Shown: piece after piece, positions 43,517 to 50,657 of the stretch
Layout: each line of letters opens with the position of its first letter
Position numbering within the stretch: the first letter of the stretch is position 1
Assembly: GCA_964587915.1 (NCBI GenBank)
Contig: CAZPMK010000004.1
Location: forward strand, 24,931 to 88,930
Origin: CAG-177 sp964587915
GTDB lineage: Bacteria > Bacillota > Clostridia > Oscillospirales > Acutalibacteraceae
Direction: 5' to 3'
DNA length: 64,000 nucleotides
Notes under the pieces: generated by a model
Databases searched by the model: none
What the model saw: only the letters and a program-made list of their open reading frames with translations
Told to the model about the DNA's origin: nothing
Position numbers and translations under genes: made by a program

Positions 43517-43641
43517 TGATTTTTTAGACTTAATCGGCAGAATTGTGCATTTTTGAATTTTTGTCCGTTTACTTTTGGATTATTTCGGACTACAATTTAA
43601 GTGTAGTCGGCAGACTGTAAAATTTTAAGGAGGACAAAACC

Positions 43642-43776
43642 ATGAGTGTACTTTTTGACACTATTTTCAACACACTTGACATCGTAAAGGAGCTTATAGG
43701 CTACGGTTCGGATGCGGCAACAAATTTTGTTGACTTCCTTATCCGGCTCTTCTCAGGCTTCCCGATGCCCCTTTAA
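43642..43776 (+). CDS. 44-residue amphipathic/hydrophobic peptide
   Basis: The frame opens MSVLFDTIFNTLDIV and closes FLIRLFSGFPMPL. A perfect AAGGAGG (43628-43634) eight bases before the ATG and a terminator behind it argue for real expression. The peptide is rich in Phe, Leu and Ile with alternating acidic residues, so it may lie along a membrane. Its character resembles the hydrophobic tails of the secreted enzymes at 10106 and 38400. I do not recognise a family; it could also be a phenol-soluble-modulin-like or signalling peptide. Confidence 0.65.
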   Translation: MSVLFDTIFNTLDIVKELIGYGSDAATNFVDFLIRLFSGFPMPL

Positions 43777-43792
43777 TCCTAAGTAATCACAC

Positions 43793-43830
43793 AAGCCGAG
43801 ACTCCCCGCTTTGGAGAGCCTCGGCTTTTT
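43793..43830. terminator. Terminator after the 44-aa peptide
   Basis: Stem AAGCCGAG / CTCGGCTT with an inner hairpin and a TTTTT run, between convergent genes. Confidence 0.85.
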
Positions 43831-43863
43831 CTGTTTTGTATTATTTTGTAAAGCTGTATGCCT

Positions 43864-44823
43864 TTACACAAGTTCTATCGTAAATTCATACGGCAGGTAC
43901 CATGCGGAGGTGATGAAATTTCTCGCTCTGAAAACAACTCTGCTTTCGTAAACCTCCATTTGGAAGCCGAGGCCGTTGTTCGCCAAGCCGTAGCGGTTCA
44001 CAAGCGTGTATGTCGGAAGTGAAATACAATGTATTCCGTCAACCGTTTCAACACAGCAGAAGCCGAAAACCTCTTGCGTGAATTTTCCGTTGATTCCCTC
44101 ATGCATATGACCGCTTATGTAAAATACATTCTCATATTTTTGAAGCACCGCCTTGACCTTTTCGCCGTCAACAGGCTCCATTGTGCCGTTCTCCCAAACG
44201 GTGGGCTGTCCGTTAATGCCGACATAAGGCTCATGGCAGACAACGAACACGGGAAGCCCGTCCTTTGTTCCCTCGGCAAGCTCTGCATCGAGCCAACGCA
44301 CCTGCTCGTCGGAAATCTCGAACATATCCCAATTATCATCACTTTCATCGCAGATAACAATAAATTTGTAGCCGTTGATAACATAGCTGTAATACTGTTT
44401 TTCATGCTGTGTGCCGAGATACTCATTATGCATTTTGACAAAACGCTCTCTCGCCTGATCGTTCGTCATTCCGAGGTCCTCGGTGTGTCCGATATCGTGA
44501 TTACCCATGGTGATTATTGCATTTTTCGCCTTGCTGTTTTGCGTAAGAATTTCAAAAAAATCCGTAAGAGAAGCATCATCGCCGTAATTCGTCAAATCGC
44601 CCGTCACGATAACGGCATCATTTTCGACGGAATTGTTGTTCATGTCGGTAAACGCCTTTTTCAGCATTGCTTTTCCGCAGGGCAGACGCGTATCAATATG
44701 CGTATCGGAAATTATGGCGGCGTTCAGCTTGATATCATCGCTTTTCGGCGAATAGTTAAAGCACGGAAAAACCGCAAATAAGATTGAAATAACAAGGGCT
44801 GTAATTTGAGATATGAGTTGCAT
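43864..44823 (-). CDS. Extracytoplasmic calcineurin-like metallophosphoesterase
   Basis: A 319-residue protein with a hydrophobic N-terminal signal or anchor (residues 1-24). Metal-binding motifs are complete: ISDTHID near residue 38, VTGDLTNYG near residue 73, MGNHDIGH near residue 106, CHEP near residue 196 and SGHMHEG near residue 237. The fold matches secreted purple-acid-type and CpdA-like phosphoesterases. Substrate unknown. It is the third secreted phosphoesterase of the window. Confidence 0.85.
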   Translation of the reverse strand: MQLISQITALVISILFAVFPCFNYSPKSDDIKLNAAIISDTHIDTRLPCGKAMLKKAFTDMNNNSVENDAVIVTGDLTNYGDDASLTDFFEILTQNSKAKNAIITMGNHDIGHTEDLGMTNDQARERFVKMHNEYLGTQHEKQYYSYVINGYKFIVICDESDDNWDMFEISDEQVRWLDAELAEGTKDGLPVFVVCHEPYVGINGQPTVWENGTMEPVDGEKVKAVLQKYENVFYISGHMHEGINGKFTQEVFGFCCVETVDGIHCISLPTYTLVNRYGLANNGLGFQMEVYESRVVFRARNFITSAWYLPYEFTIELV

Positions 44824-44905
44824 TATTCTTCCTCCGTAAATTCTATTTGTGTTATTTTATCATTATATCAATATGATTGCAACATGAATATGCAAATTTT
44901 TTATT

Positions 44906-45478
44906 TTATCCCGCACTATCCGTAACAAACCGTGCTTTGATTCCCTCGTAGGCATCCGTCAGCATTTTGCCGACAAGCCCCTTTTCCCAATTGAGATATG
45001 ATGTTGCGACCATGGAGGCTATTCCGTGGACGAATACCCACATTTCAAGATGAAACATAAATGCCTTTTCCATGCCGAGACCCGTGCTTTTCATAATTAG
45101 CTCAACCGATTTTTTAACGCTCTCGGTGTCGTCATCACCGTTTTTATCCCGTGACCTGTCCCTCATATACATGAGCTTGAACAACTCTTTTTCCTCCGCC
45201 GCAAAACGAATATATCCGAGACCCATCGCCTTGTAGGGCGGACAGTCCTCCTGTGCCCGTTCTTCATCAAGGCAGGAATTGAAAAGCTCCTCGGCTTTTT
45301 CGAGTACCGCTTCTCGCAAAGAGTCCATCGTGTCAAAATTCGTGAATATCGGCTGAGTGGAGCAGCCGAGCCTTGCGGCTATGTCACGGGCGTTCAGGCT
45401 TTTCTCTCCGCCCTGCCGCACAAGATACAGCCCCGCTTCAACAATATCTTCTCTTGTAATCTTCGTTTTTGGCGGCAT
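44906..45478 (-). CDS. TetR-family transcriptional regulator
   Basis: A 190-residue regulator with the N-terminal TetR helix-turn-helix (ITREDIVEAGLYLV then ARDIAARLGCSTQPIFTNF). The C-terminal half resembles WHG/TetR_C ligand-binding domains. ATG 45478 follows GGAGAG. Nested palindromes just upstream are its probable operator. It is divergent from the MATE exporter gene, which it probably controls. Confidence 0.9.
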   Translation of the reverse strand: MPPKTKITREDIVEAGLYLVRQGGEKSLNARDIAARLGCSTQPIFTNFDTMDSLREAVLEKAEELFNSCLDEERAQEDCPPYKAMGLGYIRFAAEEKELFKLMYMRDRSRDKNGDDDTESVKKSVELIMKSTGLGMEKAFMFHLEMWVFVHGIASMVATSYLNWEKGLVGKMLTDAYEGIKARFVTDSAG

Positions 45479-45492
45479 ATCAACACTCTCCA

Positions 45493-45521
45493 AACATATC
45501 AAATGTTATATAACATATGTT
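45493..45521. promoter_or_regulatory. TetR operator: three nested palindromes
   Basis: AACAT-ATCAA-ATGTT (45493-45507), the perfect 14-mer ATGTTATATAACAT (45503-45516) and the perfect AACATATGTT (45512-45521) overlap in series, repeating the half-site AACAT/ATGTT four times before the regulator start. Confidence 0.8.
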
Positions 45522-45626
45522 ATTATAGGCGTTTTTCTTGTAAAAGTCAATATGATTTTTGTTTTCGCGGTAATAAACAAGCTAAAATTTTCTTGATATA
45601 CTTCTCTCTTTTCGTCAATTCAACAA

Positions 45627-45655
45627 TTGAATACGGCGGCATAAAGTGCTAATAT
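45627..45655 (+). promoter_or_regulatory. Promoter of the MATE gene
   Basis: TTGAAT (45627-45632) and TAATAT (45650-45655), 17-bp spacer. It lies over 100 bp from the TetR palindromes, so direct repression would need additional sites. Confidence 0.7.
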
Positions 45656-45679
45656 ATAAGCATCTTATATTATAACTCG

Positions 45680-45698
45680 ATTTGTCGGTTGCGGCTAA
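45680..45698. repeat. 19-bp motif, copy 2
   Basis: ATTTGTCGGTTGCGGCTAA in the 5' leader of the MATE gene, directly before its ribosome binding site. Its inverted copy at 47396-47410 flanks the gene on the other side (15 bp perfect). Confidence 0.65.
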
Positions 45699-45708
45699 GG
45701 AGAAGCAA

Positions 45709-47085
45709 ATGAGGAAAAATTATTCTTTGGATATGACGACGGGACCGTTTTTCAAAAAGATACTTATCTTTTCCGTTCCGCTCATGCTTACGGGACTTTT
45801 ACAACTCGCATACAATACCGCCGACATTGTGGTGGTAGGACGCTTCGTCGGCAAGCAGGCTCTCGCCGCCGTCGGCTCAACAGGTTCGCTCATCAACCTT
45901 TTTGTTAATCTTTTTATCGGAATTTCAATGGGGTCGGGCGTAATCGTTGCTTGCCACATCGGAGAGGGAAACCGCAAGGGCGTGCGTGATGCAGTCCATA
46001 CCTCCATGCTTTTGAGCGTTTTTTGCGGATTTTCCATCGGCATTCTCGGCTTTTTCACTTCCGGCAAAATGCTTGAAATAATGAATGCTCCTGATGATGT
46101 AATCGAGCTTGCCACACTCTATTTGAAAATCTATTTTCTCGGTTCCCCCGGACTTATGGCTTACAATTTCGGTGCCGCAATAGTCCGTTCGACCGGAGAC
46201 ACCAAACGCCCGCTTATCATTTTGACTCTTTCGGGTCTTGTGAATGTTGCACTCAATCTGTTTTTTGTCATCGTACTTAAATTCGGCGTGAGCGGTGTTG
46301 CAATTCCCACGATAATTTCGCAATATCTTTCCGCCGCGATGATAATTATTCACCTGCGGCATATGAACAACGCCTGTCATCTTTCGTTCAAGGCATTAAA
46401 AATCCACGGTGAGGAGCTGCGTGACATACTCAAAATCGGTGTCCCCGCCGGCATACAAAGCTCCCTTTTCTCTGTTTCCAATGTTGTAATTCAGTCAACC
46501 GTCAATTCATTCGGCTCAAGTGCCATGGCGGGTGTCGCCGCAGGCTCAAACTACGATTCATACATTTACACCTGCACGAACGCAATCTCTCAAACAACGA
46601 TGACCTTTGCTTCTCAAAACATGGGAGCCAAAAAATACTCGAATTTCGGCAGAGTTTACCGCCATTGCCTGCTGATAACCCTCGCAATCGGTGTCGGAAT
46701 GGGTATACTCGGAATGACGTTCGGTGATTTCATCGTCGGGCTGTTCTCGGACGACCCCGAGGTAATCGCAATCGGGGCACAGCGACTTCGCTTGATAATG
46801 CCTTTCTATTTCTTCTGCTCCCTCATGGATGTTGCGGCAGGTCAGCTTCGCGGAATGGGCAAATCCTTTGCACCGATGATGATATCTCTGCTCGGAGCCT
46901 GCGGTTCGAGAATACTTTGGGTATATCTCATTCTGCCGCTCAACCGCACATTGACCATGCTTTTCTGGTCATATCCCGTATCGTGGACATTGACATTCTG
47001 CGTACAATTCGCCGCCTACTTCATATTAAAACACCGCATGAAGAAAAACGGCGTGTTTGACGATGAGGTTTTTGAACGGGCATAA
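45709..47085 (+). CDS. MATE-family efflux transporter
   Basis: A 458-residue inner membrane antiporter with twelve predicted helices in two homologous halves of six. The N-terminal segment LTGLLQLAYNTADIVVVGRFVG, including the Asp in helix 1-2, and the matching GVPAGIQSSLFSVSNVVIQS in the second half are typical of the DinF/NorM-like MATE proteins of Firmicutes. ATG 45709 follows AAGGAG. Likely exports cationic drugs or metabolites with Na+ or H+ exchange under TetR control. Confidence 0.92.
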   Translation: MRKNYSLDMTTGPFFKKILIFSVPLMLTGLLQLAYNTADIVVVGRFVGKQALAAVGSTGSLINLFVNLFIGISMGSGVIVACHIGEGNRKGVRDAVHTSMLLSVFCGFSIGILGFFTSGKMLEIMNAPDDVIELATLYLKIYFLGSPGLMAYNFGAAIVRSTGDTKRPLIILTLSGLVNVALNLFFVIVLKFGVSGVAIPTIISQYLSAAMIIIHLRHMNNACHLSFKALKIHGEELRDILKIGVPAGIQSSLFSVSNVVIQSTVNSFGSSAMAGVAAGSNYDSYIYTCTNAISQTTMTFASQNMGAKKYSNFGRVYRHCLLITLAIGVGMGILGMTFGDFIVGLFSDDPEVIAIGAQRLRLIMPFYFFCSLMDVAAGQLRGMGKSFAPMMISLLGACGSRILWVYLILPLNRTLTMLFWSYPVSWTLTFCVQFAAYFILKHRMKKNGVFDDEVFERA

Positions 47086-47096
47086 ATAAATATAAT

Positions 47097-47151
47097 AATA
47101 CAGAGCATATTGACACGGCACTCACCGCATAATGTCAATATGCTCTGTATT
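47097..47151 (+). terminator. Terminator after the MATE gene
   Basis: A perfect 19-bp stem (AATACAGAGCATATTGACA and its complement) around a 17-base loop, followed by TTTATAAAATTTTT. Confidence 0.9.
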
Positions 47152-47156
47152 TTATA

Positions 47157-47315
47157 AAATTTTTAATTTTAACCGTGGATATTCTCGTTCCACCTCTATC
47201 ATATATTCAACCAAGCGGAGACGGAGCTGCATTAGCCGCAGCAGAATATGGTGTTCCTATTAGCAGTGCTAAGAATAAAACCAATAATTTTTTAAGTAAT
47301 CACTTATTCATTTTT
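47157..47315 (-). pseudogene. Decayed gene fragment: signal peptide interrupted by in-frame TGA
   Basis: On the minus strand an ATG at 47312 with GGAAGG upstream begins MNK, then TGA, then LLKKLLVLFLALLIGTPYS and AAANAAPSPLG, another TGA, and IYDRGGTRIS. If each TGA were TGG the product would be a textbook Sec signal peptide with an ANAA cleavage region and the start of a mature domain. The frame ends inside the MATE terminator. Standard stops elsewhere rule out genomic recoding. Best read as a truncated, decaying secreted-protein gene of unknown family. Confidence 0.45.
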
Positions 47316-47395
47316 TTCTTACCTTCCATGCTGTGAATTTCTAATTTGCAAAACAATTCTCAACAAAACTCTTTGTGACGCTTTTCTCTTATCGT

Positions 47396-47414
47396 TTAGC
47401 CGCAACCGACTAAT
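47396..47414. repeat. 19-bp motif, copy 3
   Basis: TTAGCCGCAACCGACTAAT; the first 15 bases are the exact reverse complement of 45684-45698. The rest of 47316-47502 holds no gene, only a GC-rich hairpin before the kinase 3' end (CTCCGC...GCGGAG near 47465-47482), probably that gene's terminator. Confidence 0.6.
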
Positions 47415-47502
47415 CGACAGTCCCGTAAATCATGTGACGGATTATTCATTTCATACAAAAAGCCCTCCGCCATAAAAGCGGAGAGCCGAATTATTTGCTT
47501 TA

Positions 47503-48066
47503 TCAGTCGAGCTTTGCTTTGAGATAATTATCGTAGAAGTCCTTAACGCCTGCGTAGAAATCCTCAACGCCGCCGTCGTTCTTCATGATATAATCAGCCA
47601 TTTTTTCGCTCTCGCTGGTGTGGAAAATTTCCTCCTCATGGAGATCGTTTTCACGGAGCTTTTCTACGCTCTTGCCGTCTCTCTCGGAGCCTCTGGCAAG
47701 CATTCTTTGATAGCGAACCTCATCATCGCTGACAACAACGTCAACAAGCACGAATTTATCGCCGAAAGCCTTTTTGAATATCTCGATGTCTGAGGGCGGA
47801 CGAATGCCCGAAACAAGGAAATTGGGGCTGTCGGACTCCTTGATTTTCTTAACAATAAGCTCGGGGAAGAAGGTCTGACCGTTTGCAGTCATATACTTCT
47901 TTGAGGTTGCGTGAAGATTGTCTCTCGTAAGCTCAAGACCGTCTGCCGCCGCAAGCTCTCTGACAACGTCGCCGATGGAAATCATCGGGAAGCCGTAGGT
48001 TTTTGCGACATATTCAAGGAAGAAATCCTTACCTGTTCCGTTTTTGCCTACTGCTGCTAATACCAT
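47503..48066 (-). CDS. P-loop nucleotide kinase-like ATPase (UPF0200/adenylate kinase-like)
   Basis: A 187-residue protein with Walker A AAVGKNGTGKDFF near the N-terminus and an overall layout like cytidylate, adenylate or dephospho-CoA kinases (SIGDVVREL, then VSGIRPPSDIEIF, then VVSDDEVRYQRMLARG as a lid-like segment). Such proteins are annotated as AAA family ATPases or UPF0200. It follows the oxidoreductase by 19 bp in the same direction, so it may belong to locus 2. Its substrate is not known. Confidence 0.75.
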   Translation of the reverse strand: MVLAAVGKNGTGKDFFLEYVAKTYGFPMISIGDVVRELAAADGLELTRDNLHATSKKYMTANGQTFFPELIVKKIKESDSPNFLVSGIRPPSDIEIFKKAFGDKFVLVDVVVSDDEVRYQRMLARGSERDGKSVEKLRENDLHEEEIFHTSESEKMADYIMKNDGGVEDFYAGVKDFYDNYLKAKLD

Positions 48067-48085
48067 ATTATTTTTACCTCCGTAA

Positions 48086-49228
48086 TTATATTTCGGGAAT
48101 TTCTATTTCAATTTCTTTTCCGAGTTCTGCCGAACGGGAAATGCCGTCGATTATCGCCTGATTGTAGAGAATCTGTGAGCAAGGAACGGGTGCTTCTCCA
48201 CCCTCTTTGACAGCATCGACAAACGAACGAATCTTAATATCAAAGCAGTCCTCTTTATTATTCTTGACGGGTATAATCGTTTCTATCTGCTCGCCCGCGA
48301 TTTCATGATAGATAACAAGCGGACCGCCGATACTGCCGTTCCAGCATTCCGTTGACGGAACACGAACCGAACCCTTTGTGCCCATGATGATGGTATCACC
48401 CGGAGTATCGAGATTCATTGCCCATGCAATTCTGAAATCAAGGATTATTCCGCCCTCGAGACGAATGAACGCCGCCGCAAAATCGTCAACGCCAAATACG
48501 TCATGATGCTCGTAATCGGGGCTTTTTCCGAAGAAATCCGATTTATAGCCGGAAACGGTAAGGGGCTTTGGATAGCCGATTGAATTAAGAACCATATCGA
48601 GTGAATAGCAGCCGATATCGCCGAGAGCACCGATTCCCGCAGTATCCTTCTGTATAAAGGAAGTACCGAACGGGGTGGGGATTCCTCTGCGTCTGCCGCC
48701 GCCCGTCTGAATGTAATAGATGCGTCCGAGCTCGCCCGATTGAACAACTCTCTTGAGCATCTTCATGTTCTCGTCAAAGCGGGGCTGGAATCCGATTGAA
48801 AGCACTCCCTTGCTCGCCTTTTCTGCCTTGCATATGGCAACCGCTTCTTCAAGAGTAACGCACATCGGCTTTTCGAGCAGCACGCTCATGCCGTGTTCAA
48901 GAGCATAAATCGTACATTCGGCATGGGTCGCATTGTAGGTGCAAACGCTTACGGCATCGCATTCGCCTGCATCAACAAGCTCCTTGTGGCTCGGGTAAAA
49001 TTTAATGTTGTCGCCGACTCCGTATCTTTCACAAAAAGCCTCGGCTTTTCCGGGGACAAGGTCGGCAAGTGCAACGATTTCAACATCGGGGCATTTTTGA
49101 TACGCCTTAACATGAGCCTCGGCAATCCAGCCGGTACCGATAATGCCGACTTTCAGCTTCTTGCTGTAATCACGGACCTTTTCATCTGACGGAGCGTCTT
49201 TGAATTTATCAAGAATATTTTCCGACAT
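48086..49228 (-). CDS. Gfo/Idh/MocA oxidoreductase (locus 2)
   Basis: A 380-residue NAD(P)-dependent oxidoreductase. An N-terminal extension of about 25 residues precedes the Rossmann motif VGIIGTGWIAEAHVKAY. LEKPMCVTLEEA is near residue 118 and GALGDIGCYSLDMVL near residue 202. In locus 1 the homologous motif is a His-containing G-I-H/G-T-H; here it is GCYSLD, with no His at that point, so substrate or mechanism may differ. It follows the TIM-barrel gene by 23 bp. Confidence 0.88.
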   Translation of the reverse strand: MSENILDKFKDAPSDEKVRDYSKKLKVGIIGTGWIAEAHVKAYQKCPDVEIVALADLVPGKAEAFCERYGVGDNIKFYPSHKELVDAGECDAVSVCTYNATHAECTIYALEHGMSVLLEKPMCVTLEEAVAICKAEKASKGVLSIGFQPRFDENMKMLKRVVQSGELGRIYYIQTGGGRRRGIPTPFGTSFIQKDTAGIGALGDIGCYSLDMVLNSIGYPKPLTVSGYKSDFFGKSPDYEHHDVFGVDDFAAAFIRLEGGIILDFRIAWAMNLDTPGDTIIMGTKGSVRVPSTECWNGSIGGPLVIYHEIAGEQIETIIPVKNNKEDCFDIKIRSFVDAVKEGGEAPVPCSQILYNQAIIDGISRSAELGKEIEIEIPEI

Positions 49229-49251
49229 AGCAAATACCTCTCTTTATATTA

Positions 49252-50076
49252 TTACCAGCTCAGAGTTTTAAGATACTCTCTGCTGAGCTGTACGGATTCA
49301 AGTCTTGTGCTGCCCTTGGCGGGATCATCCTGCTCGACGACCACCCACTTTGCACCTGCATCCTCACAGGCGGCAAGAATCGAAGGCATATCCTGTTCAC
49401 CGTGACCTACGGGCATGAACGAAAAGGCATCTTCCTCCTGCTGTTCCTCGCCGTCATCAATGCCGATGAGCTTGTAGAGACTGCCGGTATTCGTTCCGCT
49501 CTTTCTGAAATCTTTAAGGTGAACGACGGGAGCTCTTCCCGCATATTTGTTTATGTATTCACTCGGATTTACACCCGCAACATTGACCCAGCAGGTGTCT
49601 ATCTCGGTTTTAAGCAGCTCCTCGGAAATTGACGAATAGAGCACATCGAGTGCATATTCTCCGTCGAGCTTTACAAATTCAAAATCGTGATTGTGATAAA
49701 GAAGCTGTATTCCCAGCTTTTTCGCCGCCTCGGCTATCTTTTTGATTCCCTCGACAGTTGCCGCAAAACCCTCGGTTCCGGGACGGCATTCGGGAGTAAG
49801 ATACGGAACGGCGACATACTCACAGCCTATTTCGGCGTAATCTGCCAACACCTTTTCGGGGTCGGCAAGCATATCGTAATACGGAACATGAGCGGAAATG
49901 GGGACAATTCCTATCTCCTTGCAGAAATCCTTTATCTTTGCAGGGCTTTCGTCATAAAGTCCGGCAAATTCAATGCCGTCATAACCAAGCTCTTTCATTT
50001 TTCTTATGGTACCGTAAAAATCTTCTTTCATCTCATCCCTTACGGAATAGAGCTGAACAGCTACGGGTAGCTTCAT
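49252..50076 (-). CDS. Sugar phosphate isomerase/epimerase family TIM barrel (locus 2)
   Basis: A 274-residue xylose-isomerase-like TIM barrel opening LPVAVQLYSVRDEM, close in style to the gene at 22327-23052. Metal-site-type segments: GIEFAGL near residue 36, YHNHDFEF near residue 147, EIDTCW near residue 178 and VHLKDFR near residue 207. It is promoter-proximal in its unit and has AGGAGG before the ATG. It probably acts with the neighbouring oxidoreductase on an oxidised sugar or cyclitol. Confidence 0.87.
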   Translation of the reverse strand: MKLPVAVQLYSVRDEMKEDFYGTIRKMKELGYDGIEFAGLYDESPAKIKDFCKEIGIVPISAHVPYYDMLADPEKVLADYAEIGCEYVAVPYLTPECRPGTEGFAATVEGIKKIAEAAKKLGIQLLYHNHDFEFVKLDGEYALDVLYSSISEELLKTEIDTCWVNVAGVNPSEYINKYAGRAPVVHLKDFRKSGTNTGSLYKLIGIDDGEEQQEEDAFSFMPVGHGEQDMPSILAACEDAGAKWVVVEQDDPAKGSTRLESVQLSREYLKTLSW

Positions 50077-50115
50077 TTGATAATCCTCCTAAAGCTGAAA
50101 CAGTTTGTAATTATA

Positions 50116-50144
50116 ATAATATCATATATTTTCGTATCATACAA
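50116..50144 (-). promoter_or_regulatory. Promoter of locus 2 TIM barrel-oxidoreductase-kinase unit
   Basis: Minus strand TTGTAT (50139-50144) and TATTAT (50116-50121), 17-bp spacer. Confidence 0.6.
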
Positions 50145-50152
50145 GTAAAAAG

Positions 50153-50605
50153 TTAAATTTCAGCGGTGTTTTGCAAATATTTTTCCGTTATATCCGCCGC
50201 AAGACGAACCAACTCGCCGCACGGACGCTTTTTGTAATAGCTTTCGGTACGTTCCTCGGGAACGGGAGCACTCGTGCCGTCAACGCCGAGAAGCTCACGG
50301 CAGACTATCGAGCCTGTTTCGCTCTTAAATTCACCCGCCGCACGCTGTATCAAGGCATACAGTGCCGCCTTTTTCGCTTTGTCGTTCGGATTGTCACAGG
50401 CAAATTTGTATGAAAGGGTCATCGTCATACCGCTCACCGCACCGCAAACCTCACGCAGTCTGCCCATGCCGCCGCCAAAGCCTGCGGAAATCCTCAAAGC
50501 GTCCCGCTCCGAAAAGCCGAGCTCCTTTGAAAATGAACAAAAAACAGCCTGTGCACAATTCATTCCGCTTTCAAAAAGTCCTTTTGCATATTCGCCCTTA
50601 GTCAT
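50153..50605 (-). CDS. C_GCAxxG_C_C family redox/metal-binding protein
   Basis: A 150-residue protein of the C_GCAxxG_C_C family (DV_1555-like). The family cysteines are visible in MNCAQAVFCSF near residue 15, VCGAVSGMTM near residue 46, and single cysteines near residues 64, 98 and 126. These proteins are thought to bind an iron-sulfur cluster or metal and often accompany oxidoreductases or transporters. ATG 50605 with GGAGG upstream is chosen. It is downstream of the GPH transporter behind an attenuator-like hairpin. Confidence 0.85.
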   Translation of the reverse strand: MTKGEYAKGLFESGMNCAQAVFCSFSKELGFSERDALRISAGFGGGMGRLREVCGAVSGMTMTLSYKFACDNPNDKAKKAALYALIQRAAGEFKSETGSIVCRELLGVDGTSAPVPEERTESYYKKRPCGELVRLAADITEKYLQNTAEI

Positions 50606-50615
50606 GATATCCTCC

Positions 50616-50650
50616 AAAAACGGCTGCCGCAAATAAATGCAGCAGCCGTT
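50616..50650 (-). terminator. Attenuator/terminator between transporter and C_GCAxxG gene
   Basis: Stem AACGGCTGC / GCAGCCGTT with an internal extension; on the minus strand it is followed by TTTTT, which runs straight into the next gene's GGAGG. Confidence 0.75.
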
Positions 50651-50657
50651 GATTGCT

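Noticed and set aside
47157..47315. Genome-wide recoding of TGA as tryptophan
   Set aside because: hisB, hisH, hisA, hisF and many other genes end at TGA with tight overlaps to the next start, so TGA is a normal stop here.
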